A DNA stretch of 64,000 bases from an uncultured Trichococcus sp. (GTDB lineage Bacteria; Bacillota; Bacilli; Lactobacillales; Aerococcaceae), in contig NZ_OY760503.1 in assembly GCF_963663645.1 (NCBI RefSeq), forward strand, positions 923,501 to 987,500, given 5' to 3'. Made by a program: the position numbers and the translations under genes. Below are positions 32,621 through 42,153 of the stretch, in pieces. Under the pieces are notes generated by a model. It was not told where the DNA came from, did not search any database, and worked only from the letters and a program-made list of their open reading frames with translations. How positions within the stretch are numbered: position 1 is the first letter of the stretch; each line of letters starts with the position of its first letter.

Positions 32621-32832
32621 GGATGTGATGAACCCCACGCTAGAAATCGAGCACTAAGAGGACAAACACTAAACGGGCGCTTTTTGCCCGTGTGTGATTG
32701 TCACCTTAGGCACTCAAACGTCACAGTGCGACGTTTGAGGTCTTTAGCATTTTGAGTATCGAGGCTATTGACGCACTTTTTGCTAAGGGTTCAGAACTCG
32801 ACTAAAAAAATGTGATTCAGAACTCGATTAAA
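32621..32832 (+). repeat. family-A interspersed repeat, copy after purH
   Basis: Begins GGATGTGATGAACCCC just after the purH stop. It contains GAGCACTAAGAGGACAA, closed by TTGTCACCTTAGG over an ACGGGCGC/GCCCGT tip. It ends GGGTTCAGAACTCGACTAAA near 32806. An inner stem CTCAAACGTC/GACGTTTGAG is at 32713-32739. A collapsed TGTGATTCAGAACTCGATTA follows to 32832. It fills the purH-purD gap. Confidence 0.7.
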
Positions 32833-32884
32833 AGCACCAGTTCAGTAATATCAAGCTTCATATAAAAGGTTGGAGGATCTACAG

Positions 32885-34159
32885 ATGAAACTTCTTGTAA
32901 TCGGCAGTGGCGGACGCGAGCATGCCATCGCCAAAAAATTAACTCAAAGCCCATTGGTGGAGACTGTTTACTGCGCCAAAGGGAACCCAGGGATGGCCCA
33001 AGACGGCATCACGTTAGTCGACATTGCGGAAAACGACCACCAAGGATTGATCCAATTCGTCAAAGACAACGGCATTGCTTGGACTTTCGTCGGACCGGAA
33101 ATCCCTTTGTTTGAAGGGGTTACGGATGCATTTGAAGCGGCTGGCCTGAAAGTATTCGGACCCAGCAAAAAAGCGGCCGACTTGGAATGCTCCAAGCAAT
33201 TCGCAAAAGACCTGATGAAAAAATACGGCATCCCGACTGCAGCCTACGAGACATTCGAAGACTATGAAGCAGCGGTTGCTTATGTGGAAGCCAATGGTGT
33301 TCCGATCGTCATCAAGGCGGACGGTCTGGCAGCCGGAAAAGGCGTCGTTGTTGCGATGACGATGACTGAAGCTCTGGATGCACTGAACGACATGCTTCTG
33401 CAGGGTAAATATGCAGCCGGTAAGCCGAAAGTCGTCATCGAAGAGTACCTTGAAGGGGAAGAATTCTCGCTGTTTGCGCTGGCAAACGGTGCGAAGTACT
33501 ACTATTCAGGCGTTGCACAAGACCACAAGCGGGCTTACGACGGCGACAAAGGCCCTAATACGGGCGGCATGGGCGCTTATTCGCCTGTACCGCAAGTATC
33601 CGAAGCTATGATTCAAGAAGTGCTGGATACGGTCGTAAAACCGACTGTAGAGGCGATGGTGGCTGAAGGCATCCCGTTCAAGGGAGTTGTCTATGCCGGC
33701 CTGATGATCACCGCCAAAGGGTTGCGCGTCATCGAATTCAATGCCCGTTTCGGAGATCCGGAAACACAGGTGATCATGAATCAGATGGCCTCCGATTTGG
33801 CGCAAGTCATCGATGACATCCTGAACGGAAAAGATCCGGTCATCGAAATGTACACCGATCGTTACACTTTGGGTGTCGTTGTTGCCGCTGAAGGCTATCC
33901 GGAAGCGCCGATGAAAGATATCCCGTTGCCTGATCTGGATACGGAAAATGCGGATTGCATCGTCTATGCCGCAGGCGTGAAGGCTGGCGAACAAGGACTA
34001 TTATCAAACGGCGGACGCATCCTGTTGGTCGCTGGCCAAGGCGAAACGCTCCAAGCTGCGCAAGACAAAGCCTACCGTTACCTGAATGCAAATCCGATTG
34101 CGCACACGTTCTATCGTTCCGATATCGGAGCAAAAGCGATCCGTTTTACCGAAAAATAG
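32885..34159 (+). CDS. purD: phosphoribosylamine-glycine ligase
   Basis: 424 residues, ATP-grasp: LLVIGSGGREHAIAKKL, IKADGLAAGKGVVVA, the GARS signature RFGDPETQVIMNQM. It couples PRA and glycine to GAR. ATG at 32885 follows GGAGG by 8 nt. Last gene of the purine run, with a terminator after it. Confidence 0.97.
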   Translation: MKLLVIGSGGREHAIAKKLTQSPLVETVYCAKGNPGMAQDGITLVDIAENDHQGLIQFVKDNGIAWTFVGPEIPLFEGVTDAFEAAGLKVFGPSKKAADLECSKQFAKDLMKKYGIPTAAYETFEDYEAAVAYVEANGVPIVIKADGLAAGKGVVVAMTMTEALDALNDMLLQGKYAAGKPKVVIEEYLEGEEFSLFALANGAKYYYSGVAQDHKRAYDGDKGPNTGGMGAYSPVPQVSEAMIQEVLDTVVKPTVEAMVAEGIPFKGVVYAGLMITAKGLRVIEFNARFGDPETQVIMNQMASDLAQVIDDILNGKDPVIEMYTDRYTLGVVVAAEGYPEAPMKDIPLPDLDTENADCIVYAAGVKAGEQGLLSNGGRILLVAGQGETLQAAQDKAYRYLNANPIAHTFYRSDIGAKAIRFTEK

Positions 34160-34165
34160 CAAGTG

Positions 34166-34195
34166 AGGGGGAGGCTTCGGGTCTCCCTCTTTGTA
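34166..34195 (+). terminator. terminator after purD
   Basis: GAGGGGGAG / CTCCCTC hairpin with TTTGTATTT following. Confidence 0.6.
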
Positions 34196-34255
34196 TTTCT
34201 GTCCGGAAAAGTTATACTGAATCTGACAGAACTATCCATTTGAGGAGTGATCGAT

Positions 34256-35245
34256 ATGGTGAAAACATTGATTCACAGCGGAAAAGTCGGTTTGGAAGGT
34301 TTGAAATGGGAAGACCGTGCGGAACAACCGGCAGGACCTTCCGAGATAAAAATAAAGGTCAAGGCAGCCGGATTGAACCATCGCGACCTTTTTGCCCTGA
34401 GCCAAGCGCATGAGAAGCATCCGGTGGTCATCGGATCGGATGCTGCCGGTGTCGTTGTGGCTGTCGGAGCAGAGGTGACGCGTTTCAAAATCGGTGATGA
34501 AGTGATGCTTTATCCCGGCAGCGGTTGGCGCGAGAACAGCGACACAGCTCCGGAAACCTTCACGATCCTCGGTAGTTCGGAGCAGGGGGCCATGGCGGAA
34601 GAAATCGTTGTTTCCGAAGAGAATGTAGTGAAAAAGCCGTCTCACCTGTCCTGGGAAGAAGCAGGCGTCCTGTCCCTGTCCGCGTTGACGGCTTACCGCG
34701 CCCTATTCACAAAAGGTGGAGTGGCAGAAGGGATGAAAGTCCTGATACCAGGCATCGGCGGCGGAGTGGCCACCTACCTCCTGCAATTCGCCAAGGCCGC
34801 CGGTGCGACGGTATATGTCACATCGCGCTCGAAAGAAAAATTGGCGAAGGCGCTGCAGTATGGAGCCGACCAAGGCTTGCTGCACGATGAGGATTGGGTC
34901 GAAGGAATCGGCGGAAAAGTGGACGTGGTGATCGAGTCGGTCGGAGCGGCCACTTTCGACAAATCGCTGGATGCGGTCCGCAGGGGCGGCACCATCGTGA
35001 CTTTCGGCTCATCGACGGGCGATCTGGTCACCTTCGATCTGCGGAAATTCTTTTATGGACAGTACACGCTGAAAGGTTCGACAATGGGCAGTTTTGAAGA
35101 GTATGAAGCGATGATCCGTTTTGTCGAGGAACATGATCTCCATCCGGTGGTGGACGCCGTTTATCCGGCAGAGGAGTTCAGGGAGGCTTTCCAGCGGCTG
35201 GAAAATGCCGAACAGACAGGGAAAATCGCTCTGCAGATCGGCTGA
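34256..35245 (+). CDS. zinc-less medium-chain dehydrogenase / quinone oxidoreductase-like protein
   Basis: 329 residues. N-terminal GroES-like fold (KVKAAGLNHRDLFAL, VIGSDAAGVVVAVG) and C-terminal Rossmann fold with the nucleotide motif IPGIGGGVATYLLQFA (about 160-175). It ends FQRLENAEQTGKIALQIG, the family end. The structural-zinc Cys cluster is missing and the Asn of the NHRD motif is present, both as in the quinone reductase branch. Likely NADPH-dependent; substrate unknown. ATG at 34256 follows GAGGAG by 8 nt. Single gene between purD and mnmE. Confidence 0.85.
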   Translation: MVKTLIHSGKVGLEGLKWEDRAEQPAGPSEIKIKVKAAGLNHRDLFALSQAHEKHPVVIGSDAAGVVVAVGAEVTRFKIGDEVMLYPGSGWRENSDTAPETFTILGSSEQGAMAEEIVVSEENVVKKPSHLSWEEAGVLSLSALTAYRALFTKGGVAEGMKVLIPGIGGGVATYLLQFAKAAGATVYVTSRSKEKLAKALQYGADQGLLHDEDWVEGIGGKVDVVIESVGAATFDKSLDAVRRGGTIVTFGSSTGDLVTFDLRKFFYGQYTLKGSTMGSFEEYEAMIRFVEEHDLHPVVDAVYPAEEFREAFQRLENAEQTGKIALQIG

Positions 35246-35333
35246 CCCATAAGATCATTATTCTTCTGGTAACCAGAGGGTTGTTGAGTACCGTCTACCT
35301 GATGATGAAATAAAATAGCCGTTGATTAAATGC

Positions 35334-35362
35334 TTGCATTGCGCCCGCATTGCTTGTATAAT
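35334..35362 (+). promoter_or_regulatory. promoter of mnmE
   Basis: TTGCAT (35334-35339), 17-bp spacer, consensus TATAAT (35357-35362). Confidence 0.75.
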
Positions 35363-35420
35363 CGGCTAGAAATCTATTTAAAGTAAGCTGAAAAGAATAT
35401 CCAAAGTGAACTGCAGTCAA

Positions 35421-35469
35421 AGTGCTTTTCCTCCCGCTTGAACGAAGGGGAGGAGTGGGCGCTTTTTTT
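35421..35469 (+). terminator. leader terminator (attenuator candidate) of mnmE
   Basis: AGTGC..CCTCCC / GGGGAGG..GCGCT followed by seven T. It lies between the mnmE promoter and the ribosome site, so transcripts must read through it. No T-box or known riboswitch motif was seen upstream. Confidence 0.65.
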
Positions 35470-35503
35470 GTACGTTGAAACAACCAAGAAAGGACGACAA
35501 TGA

Positions 35504-36895
35504 ATGATTACAAATGAATTTGATACTATCGCCGCCATTTCGACGCCGCCTGGAGAAGGGGCCATCGGAATCGTACGTTTGAGCGGAGATCAAGCAATCC
35601 AGATAGCCGATACATTATACCGAGCCGGGACGAAGCACTTGGCCGATGTCGCCACACACACCATCAATTACGGTCACCTTTATGATCCGCGCACAGGCGA
35701 CATGATCGACGAAGTCATGGTGTCCGTCATGTATGGACCGAAGACGTTCACCCGCGAAGATGTCGTGGAAATCAACTGCCACGGCGGTGTCGTAAGCGTC
35801 AACCGGATTCTGCAGACGATTCTCCAGAACGGCGCCCGCATGGCGGAGCCCGGGGAATTCACAAAGCGTGCCTTCCTGAATGGCCGGATCGATTTGTCGC
35901 AGGCCGAAGCAGTCATGGACTTGATCCGTGCCAAAACCGATCGTGCGATGAACGTGGCCCTGCATCAGTTGGACGGCAAATTATCCGGCATGATCCGGGA
36001 TATCCGTCAGATCATCCTGAACACATTGGCTGAAGTCGAAGTGAACATCGACTACCCGGAATACGATGACGTCGAGGAAGTGACGACGAAGCTCTTGAAG
36101 GACCGCACGATTGAAGTGCGCGGACACATCCAGCATCTGTTGGATACTGCCAAGCAAGGGAAGATACTGCGCGAAGGTCTTCAGACAGCCATCATCGGCC
36201 GCCCCAACGTAGGCAAATCCAGTCTGCTGAACCGCCTGTTGCGTGAAGAGAAAGCCATTGTGACGGACATCGCCGGCACAACCCGCGATACGATCGAGGA
36301 ATACGTAAACGTCAGAGGCGTTCCATTGAAGCTGATCGACACTGCTGGCATCCGCGAAACGGAGGACGTCGTGGAAAAAATCGGAGTCGAGCGCAGCCGG
36401 AAAGCCTTGGCCGAAGCCGATCTGATCCTGCTGCTGATCAACCAGAACGAAGGGCTGACGGAAGAGGACAAACAGCTTCTGGAAGACACGAAGGACATGA
36501 ACCGCATCATCCTTATGAACAAAATGGATCTGGAAGCCAAGATGACAACCGGTGAGCTGGAACCTTGGAGCGATCCTGAAAGAATCATCGAAACATCGAT
36601 GCTGAGCGAAACCGGACTGGACCAATTGGAAAAACAGATCACGAAGATGTTCTTCTCAGGGGAAACCGGCGAGAAGGATGCGACCTATGTATCCAATGTC
36701 CGCCATATCGCGCTCTTGAACGATGCGATGGATTCGCTGGATGAAGTGCTGAGCGGCATCGAATCAGGCATGCCGATCGACCTTGTCCAGATCGATTTCA
36801 CCCGTTGCTGGGACCTCCTTGGAGAAATCACCGGCGACAGCGTCCAAGACGAACTCCTCACCCAACTCTTCACACAGTTTTGTTTGGGGAAATAA
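35504..36895 (+). CDS. mnmE: tRNA modification GTPase MnmE
   Basis: 463 residues. N-terminal folate-binding domain ([20 protein letters not shown]). G domain with [31 protein letters not shown] and NKMD. The C-terminus CLGK carries the catalytic Cys of the family. With MnmG it makes the 5-carboxymethylaminomethyl modification of wobble U34. Normally directly after jag; here it is 22 kb away. Confidence 0.97.
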   Translation: MITNEFDTIAAISTPPGEGAIGIVRLSGDQAIQIADTLYRAGTKHLADVATHTINYGHLYDPRTGDMIDEVMVSVMYGPKTFTREDVVEINCHGGVVSVNRILQTILQNGARMAEPGEFTKRAFLNGRIDLSQAEAVMDLIRAKTDRAMNVALHQLDGKLSGMIRDIRQIILNTLAEVEVNIDYPEYDDVEEVTTKLLKDRTIEVRGHIQHLLDTAKQGKILREGLQTAIIGRPNVGKSSLLNRLLREEKAIVTDIAGTTRDTIEEYVNVRGVPLKLIDTAGIRETEDVVEKIGVERSRKALAEADLILLLINQNEGLTEEDKQLLEDTKDMNRIILMNKMDLEAKMTTGELEPWSDPERIIETSMLSETGLDQLEKQITKMFFSGETGEKDATYVSNVRHIALLNDAMDSLDEVLSGIESGMPIDLVQIDFTRCWDLLGEITGDSVQDELLTQLFTQFCLGK

Positions 36896-36897
36896 CA

Positions 36898-37080
36898 GGA
36901 TGTGATGATTCGCGTTTAGATACCCGGACGTTGGAGCACCCAGCGAAGTGAACTTCTTTTGTTCACTTCGCAAGGATGCACTGTGACCGTACCGGTCAAG
37001 TGTATCATGTCTCTAAGCGATTAAAAATCGCAAGAGCCATGACAAAACGGGAGCGGTATCTGCGAATCAGAACTCAACTA
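36898..37080 (+). repeat. family-A interspersed repeat, copy after mnmE
   Basis: Starts AGGATGTGATGATTCGCG three bases after the mnmE stop. The left arm ATTCGC-AGATACC pairs with the right arm GGTATCTGCGAAT, and the element ends TCAGAACTCAACTA. Inner stems include GCGAAGTGAAC/GTTCACTTCGC and ATCGCTTAGAG-type pairing near 37013. The first 65 nt are nearly identical to the copy after ychF. A truncated new left end (ATATGATGAATTGCG) follows. Confidence 0.75.
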
Positions 37081-37150
37081 GAAATGATATGATGAATTGC
37101 GTAATGAATGTTAGGAACAAATAGATAGCACAAATGGAAGGAATGGAAAA

Positions 37151-39046
37151 ATGAACAGATTTGAAGCTGGAAGTTTTGATGTGATTGTTGTGGGAGCCGG
37201 ACATGCCGGATCCGAAGCGGCGCTTGCCGCAGCGCGTATGGGATGCAGCACGATGCTGGTTACCATCGATTTGAACATGGTCGCCTTTATGCCCTGCAAC
37301 CCATCCATCGGCGGGCCTGCGAAAGGTGTCGTCGTAAGGGAAATCGATGCATTGGGCGGCGAAATGGGACGCAATATCGACAAGACGTATATCCAAATGC
37401 GCATGCTGAACACAGGGAAAGGCCCTGCCGTCCAAGCGTTGCGCGCACAAGCGGATAAGGATGACTATGCCCATCATATGAAGCACACCATCGAAAAACA
37501 AGAGAACCTGCTGCTGAAGCAAGCCATTGTTGAGGAATTGATCGTGGAAGACGGTGAAGTCAAGGGCGTAGTGACGCATACAGGCGCCGTTTACCGCGCC
37601 GGGGCCGTCGTCATCACAGCCGGAACCTCTTCCCGAGGGAAAATCATCATCGGGGACTTGGTTTACTCTTCCGGACCGAACAACTCGCAGCCGTCCATCA
37701 AGTTATCCGAAAATCTGTTGGATCTGGGATTTGAATTGGCGCGCTTCAAGACCGGAACGCCGCCGCGGGTGATGGCTTCGACAATCGATTATTCCAAAAC
37801 CGAGGAACAGCCCGGTGACGTCGAGCCGAACCATTTCAGCTTCCTTTCCAAAGATGAAGACTATCTGAAGGATCAATTATCCTGCTGGCTGACTTATACG
37901 AGTCCGGAAAGCCATGAGATCATCCGCGACAATCTCCACCGCGCGCCGATGTTCACCGGCATCGTCGAAGGGGTAGGTGCCCGCTATTGCCCATCGATCG
38001 AAGACAAAATCGTCCGTTTCGACGACAAGCCGCGCCACCAGCTCTTCCTGGAGCCGGAAGGCCGCGAAAACGAAGAAGTCTATGTGCAAGGGTTGTCCAC
38101 CTCGTTGCCGGAGGATGTTCAGCTTGATCTGATCCGTTCCGTGCCGGGGATGGAAAATGCCCAAATGATGCGGACAGGCTATGCCATCGAATACGATGTC
38201 GTGAAACCGCACCAGCTGCGCCTTTCCTTGGAGACAAAACTGGTGAAGAATCTGTTCACTGCCGGTCAAACAAACGGCACATCCGGTTATGAAGAAGCTG
38301 CCGGACAAGGCATCATTGCCGGCATCAATGCGGCGTTGGCTGTGCAAGGAAAAGAACCTTTCATCCTGAAACGCAGTGATGGCTATATCGGTGTCATGAT
38401 CGATGATCTGGTCACAAAAGGGACGATGGAGCCTTACCGCTTGCTGACTTCCCGCGCCGAGTACCGGCTGTTGCTTCGCCATGACAATGCTGACTTCCGC
38501 TTGACCGAAATGAGCCGCGAAATCGGTTTGGTGACGGAAGAACGCTATGAGTCGTTCCTGGAGAAAAAACAGGCTGTCGAAAAGGAAATCGCCCGCCTCG
38601 AAAAGACCCGTTTGAAACCGACTGATGAACTGCAGGCTTTCCTTGCGGAACAAAAATCTGCTCCGCTGAAGGACGGCATTTTGTTTGCGGACTTGCTGAA
38701 GCGTCCGGAATTGAAATATGAAGGTCTGATCGCTTTTGCGCCGTTTGAAGTAGCCTTGCCGAAAGAGGTCATCAAACAAGTGGCAGTGCAGATCAAATAC
38801 GCTGGCTACATCAAAAAAGCTGCCGAAAAAGTGGATAAGCTGAAGAAGATGGAAGAAAAGCGCATCCCTGCGAACATCGATTACGATGCGATCAACGGAA
38901 TAGCGAACGAAGCCAAACAGAACCTGAAGAAGATCCAACCGGAAACGATTGCCCAAGCAAGCCGGATCAGCGGCGTCAACCCCGCCGATATTTCCGTATT
39001 GATGGTCTACGTGACCCAAGGGAAAATCGCAAAAATAGCAGAATAG
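37151..39046 (+). CDS. mnmG: tRNA uridine-5-carboxymethylaminomethyl enzyme MnmG
   Basis: 631 residues. FAD-binding motif [20 protein letters not shown] at the N-terminus, signatures [14 protein letters not shown] and [17 protein letters not shown], and a C-terminal helical MnmE-binding domain ([19 protein letters not shown]). Partner of MnmE. ATG follows a purine-rich GGAAGGAATGG site. Separated from mnmE by a family-A repeat. Confidence 0.97.
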   Translation: MNRFEAGSFDVIVVGAGHAGSEAALAAARMGCSTMLVTIDLNMVAFMPCNPSIGGPAKGVVVREIDALGGEMGRNIDKTYIQMRMLNTGKGPAVQALRAQADKDDYAHHMKHTIEKQENLLLKQAIVEELIVEDGEVKGVVTHTGAVYRAGAVVITAGTSSRGKIIIGDLVYSSGPNNSQPSIKLSENLLDLGFELARFKTGTPPRVMASTIDYSKTEEQPGDVEPNHFSFLSKDEDYLKDQLSCWLTYTSPESHEIIRDNLHRAPMFTGIVEGVGARYCPSIEDKIVRFDDKPRHQLFLEPEGRENEEVYVQGLSTSLPEDVQLDLIRSVPGMENAQMMRTGYAIEYDVVKPHQLRLSLETKLVKNLFTAGQTNGTSGYEEAAGQGIIAGINAALAVQGKEPFILKRSDGYIGVMIDDLVTKGTMEPYRLLTSRAEYRLLLRHDNADFRLTEMSREIGLVTEERYESFLEKKQAVEKEIARLEKTRLKPTDELQAFLAEQKSAPLKDGILFADLLKRPELKYEGLIAFAPFEVALPKEVIKQVAVQIKYAGYIKKAAEKVDKLKKMEEKRIPANIDYDAINGIANEAKQNLKKIQPETIAQASRISGVNPADISVLMVYVTQGKIAKIAE

Positions 39047-39049
39047 GAA

Positions 39050-39088
39050 GCCGGGGCTGTCTCATCTCGAGATAGCCTCGTTTTTTGT
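39050..39088 (+). terminator. terminator after mnmG
   Basis: CGGGGCTGTCTC / GAGATAGCCTCG hairpin followed by six T. Confidence 0.8.
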
Positions 39089-39146
39089 CGTTATCCGTTA
39101 ACTTTTTTCGCGACTGCTCTCCATGGCCGATAGAGCCACTTTTCTC

Positions 39147-39274
39147 CTCCGGCGAGCGGAGGCTTCGCCGGAGTTCGGTCCGCATTTTCAGCTGTGTTCT
39201 CCGATGAGCTCGGTTCTATCGGAGTTAAGCCTCATTTCTGAGTTGTTCTCCGGTGGACGGATTCTTCACCGGAG
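39147..39274. repeat. array of three CTCCGG-type hairpins (about 50-bp period), copy 3
   Basis: Units at 39147-39173 (CTCCGGCGA/TTCGCCGGAG), 39199-39224 (CTCCGAT/ATCGGAG) and 39248-39274 (CTCCGGTG/TCACCGGAG). Start-to-start distances are 52 and 49 bp. Same unit order as 1318-1445. It occupies most of the 39089-39360 gap. Confidence 0.8.
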
Positions 39275-39360
39275 CTGCGCACGCATTCCGTCATTTATGA
39301 AGATTGAACTATAGTATAATGAAATGTAAATGGAACAAGGAAGGGTAGGAGGGACAGCAG

Positions 39361-39837
39361 ATGCGTTACCATCATGAAATCATCGAATCGGATCCGGAAC
39401 TTCCCGTGTTCTATATTTTTCACAACGAAAGAACGGATTCCGGTGTCCTTGCCCATTGGCACAAATCATTGGAAATCAGCTATACGATGTCCGGAAAAAT
39501 CAGCGAATTCACGATCGATGGGACCGTCCACGAAACGAATGCGGGCGACATTCTCGTAGTCAATTCGAATGAAGTCCATTCGATCTGGGACTAACATAAC
39601 AAAACGAAGGCGATTTCGCTCATTTTCCCGTATGCCTTCATCAAATCCGAGATACCGGACTACTACAACAAGAGCTTCCGTTTGACGAACCGGCTTGCCT
39701 ATACGGATCTGCAAAGAGAGAAGCTGACTGAACTGCGCAGCTGCAGCGGCAGTCGGCGAAACCACTTATGCGAATATTTTCGAGTGGCTGAATGCGCAAT
39801 CAAGATAAAAAAATCGGCAAAAATGATTCTTGAGTAA
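39361..39837 (+). pseudogene. remnant of an AraC-family regulator (cupin part)
   Basis: The first 77 residues are an AraC-type sugar-binding cupin (HWHKSLEISYTMSGKISEFT, NAGDILVVNSNEVHSIWD), stopped by TAA at 39592. The same frame continues sensibly after the stop (NKTKAISLIFPYAFIKSEIP, TDLQREKLTELRS) and then loses similarity near 39745. The HTH domain is gone. A change of TAC to TAA in ..WDYHN.. would explain the stop. Near 39752 another frame gives GETTYANIFEWLNAQSR and a stop, possibly the tail of a different lost gene. Confidence 0.7.
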
Positions 39838-39858
39838 GGCTGCCGCTTATGTTAAGAT
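39830..39858 (+). promoter_or_regulatory. promoter of the thiamine operon
   Basis: TTGAGT (39830-39835), 17-bp spacer, TAAGAT (39853-39858), 24 bp before the TPP riboswitch. Confidence 0.6.
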
Positions 39859-39881
39859 AGTTACACAATTACATACGAAAA

Positions 39882-39965
39882 AAGGGAGCTTGTGTCAGCA
39901 GGCTGAGAGGAAGTAATCAACTTCGACCGATTACCTGATTTGGATAATGCCAACGTAGGGAAATA
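39882..39965 (+). promoter_or_regulatory. TPP riboswitch (THI element)
   Basis: Conserved core present in order: CTGAGAGG (39903-39910), a short P3 hairpin, ACCTGATTTGGATAATGCC and AACGTAGGGAA. It senses thiamine pyrophosphate and controls the thiM-thiE-HAD-thiD operon through the terminator that follows. Confidence 0.95.
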
Positions 39966-39984
39966 ACATTGAATGATTCTATTC

Positions 39985-40023
39985 AGCGGGAAATGCCTAT
40001 TCGGACATTTCCCGCTTTTTTTG
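39985..40023 (+). terminator. riboswitch-controlled terminator
   Basis: AGCGGGAAATG / CATTTCCCGCT followed by seven T, 20 nt after the TPP aptamer and 32 bp before thiM. Expression platform by transcription termination. Confidence 0.9.
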
Positions 40024-40054
40024 TCGCAATACACAAACTTTCTGGAGGTAACCC

Positions 40055-40879
40055 ATGTTCAAAACGCTATTCGAAAATGTCCAGCAGCAGACGCCGCTGG
40101 TCCACTGCATCACCAATTATGTCACCGTCAATGATGTCGCCAATGTCCTATTGGCAGCCGGAGGGTCCCCGATCATGGCGGATGCCCCCGAGGAAGTCGC
40201 GGATATCACAAGCATCTGCACCGCCCTGAACCTGAACATCGGGACCTTGAACAGCCGAGCCGTGGAGTCCATGCTACTGGCAGGGCGCCAAGCCAATGCG
40301 CTCTCCCATCCCGTCGTTCTGGACCCGGTCGGCGCCGGGGCCTCCCCTTTCAGGACCGAAGCGACCTTCAGATTGCTGGAGGGCATTGCCTTCACTGTGA
40401 TCAAAGGGAATATCTCGGAAATGAAGACGATCCATTCCGGGAGCGGCACAACAAAAGGCGTGGATGCCGACATCAGCGATGCCGTAACCGAGGGGACGCT
40501 CGAGGCAACGGTCGCTTTCGCCAAACGATTGGCCGACCGGAATGATGCGATCGTCGCGATCACCGGCGCAATCGATATCGTTGCGGATCAGGAAAAAGCC
40601 TACATCATCCGCAATGGACATCCGCAGATGGCGAAGGTGTCCGGAACCGGCTGCATGCTGTCTGGATTGATTGCAGCCTATTGTGCAGCCAATCCGGAGC
40701 AGCGATTGGAGGCCACTGCAGCTGCGGTGTGTCTGATGGGGATCAGTGGCGAGCTGGCTTACGAAAGGATGATCCGCACTGCCGCAGGGACTTCATCCTA
40801 CCGCAGCTACATCATCGATGAAATCAGCAAGATGTCGGCCGAAACATTGGAAGGGAGCGCTAAAATTGAGAGTAGATAA
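40055..40879 (+). CDS. thiM: hydroxyethylthiazole kinase
   Basis: 274 residues, ribokinase-like fold: PLVHCITNYVTVNDVANVLL, VLDPVGAGASPFR, VIKGNISEMK and the catalytic VSGTGCMLSGLIAA. It phosphorylates salvaged hydroxyethylthiazole. GGAGGTAA precedes the ATG. First gene below the TPP riboswitch. Confidence 0.96.
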   Translation: MFKTLFENVQQQTPLVHCITNYVTVNDVANVLLAAGGSPIMADAPEEVADITSICTALNLNIGTLNSRAVESMLLAGRQANALSHPVVLDPVGAGASPFRTEATFRLLEGIAFTVIKGNISEMKTIHSGSGTTKGVDADISDAVTEGTLEATVAFAKRLADRNDAIVAITGAIDIVADQEKAYIIRNGHPQMAKVSGTGCMLSGLIAAYCAANPEQRLEATAAAVCLMGISGELAYERMIRTAAGTSSYRSYIIDEISKMSAETLEGSAKIESR

Positions 40880-41507
40880 GAATGATTTGCTGCTTTATGC
40901 GGTGACTGATCGCCAATGGCTGGGGAACGCATCCTTGGCTGAACAGCTTGAAGAAGCCATCCGGGCGGGCGTTACCGTCGTGCAATTGCGCGAGAAGGAA
41001 TTGGATTTCGATGCCTTTGTCTCACTCGGCAAGGAACTGCAGGCCGTGGCCAAGCGCCACCGCGTTCCTTTCATCATCAATGATGCCGTCGATGTGGCCT
41101 TGGCGCTGGATGCGGATGGCGTTCATGTGGGCCAGAGCGATATGCAGGCGGGTGACGTCCGCAGCCGGATCGGCGAGGGGAAAATCTTGGGCGTTTCTGC
41201 CCATTCCGTCGAAGAGGCGCTGACGGCGGAACGGAATGGGGCCGATTATCTGGGTGTCGGTGCCATCTACAGTACAGCGACGAAGCTGGATGCCAACACG
41301 CTGTCGATCGAAACGCTACAGCAGATCTGCCGTGCGGTGAGCATACCCGTTGTGGGGATCGGAGGCATTGCTGAAGGGAATATCCCCAACCTGAAGGGCA
41401 GCGGCATCGACGGGGTTGCCGTGGTATCCGCCATCTTTGCGCAGCCTGACATCACCGCGGCCGTTAAGCGGCTGCGCCCATTAGCCGAAGCGATGGTGCA
41501 ACCATGA
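40866..41507 (+). CDS. thiE: thiamine-phosphate synthase
   Basis: 213 residues, TIM barrel: GVTVVQLREKELDFDAFV, FIINDAVDVALALDADGVHV, GQSDMQAGDVRSRIG and VVGIGGIAEGNI. It condenses HMP-PP with thiazole phosphate to TMP. TTG start at 40866 is chosen because GGGAG lies 8 nt upstream; it overlaps thiM by 14 bp. Confidence 0.95.
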   Translation: MRVDKNDLLLYAVTDRQWLGNASLAEQLEEAIRAGVTVVQLREKELDFDAFVSLGKELQAVAKRHRVPFIINDAVDVALALDADGVHVGQSDMQAGDVRSRIGEGKILGVSAHSVEEALTAERNGADYLGVGAIYSTATKLDANTLSIETLQQICRAVSIPVVGIGGIAEGNIPNLKGSGIDGVAVVSAIFAQPDITAAVKRLRPLAEAMVQP

Positions 41508-42145
41508 AACTGGAAGCAGCCATCTTCGATCTGGACGGGACGTTGCTGGATTCCATGCCGATCTGGCAAGGATTGGGAGAAAATTATTTGCTTCAGAAAA
41601 AGGTGCAGCCGGCTTCGGGTCTGCAGGATGCGTTGAAGACGATGAGCCTGCAGCAAGCCGCACAACATTTTCGAGCGGACTACGGATTGCACGAAGATGA
41701 AGAGACAATCATTGGGGAAATTGAAACACTGATTGCGGATCTTTACCGTTATGAAGTCCCGCTTAAAGCCGGCGCAGCGGAATACCTGCAGAAATTGCAG
41801 GCACAGAATGTGAAGATGTGCATCGCCACTGCGACCGAAAGGAATTTGGCCGAGAGCGCCTTGGAGCGTTTGGGCATCCGGGAATATTTCAGCACCATCC
41901 TGACCAGCAGTGAAGTAAAGACGGGCAAAGACAATCCGCTCATTTTTCAGCGGGCGTTCGAACATCTCGGGGCTCCCCTCACGAAGACCGTCATCTTTGA
42001 GGATGCCCTGCACGCCATCGAAACGGCAACAGCAGCCGGTTTCCGGGTAGTCGGCGTCTATGATGAGACGGCGTCGCAGGATAAGGAGCGCATCGAAGCG
42101 TTGACGGAGCAGTACATCTATTCATTTTCGGATTGGAAAGGATGA
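41504..42145 (+). CDS. HAD-superfamily phosphatase in the thiamine operon
   Basis: 213 residues. HAD motif I FDLDGTLLDSM, a helical cap, motif II T in CIATATERN, motif III Lys in GKDNPLIFQRA and motif IV VIFEDALHAIETA: beta-phosphoglucomutase/PGP-like subfamily. It overlaps thiE by 4 bp and runs into thiD, so co-expression under the TPP riboswitch is nearly certain. Dephosphorylation of a thiamine intermediate (TMP, HMP-P) or removal of a damaged metabolite is a reasonable guess; the sequence alone does not say. Confidence 0.85.
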   Translation: MKLEAAIFDLDGTLLDSMPIWQGLGENYLLQKKVQPASGLQDALKTMSLQQAAQHFRADYGLHEDEETIIGEIETLIADLYRYEVPLKAGAAEYLQKLQAQNVKMCIATATERNLAESALERLGIREYFSTILTSSEVKTGKDNPLIFQRAFEHLGAPLTKTVIFEDALHAIETATAAGFRVVGVYDETASQDKERIEALTEQYIYSFSDWKG

Positions 42146-42153
42146 GCAAAAAT

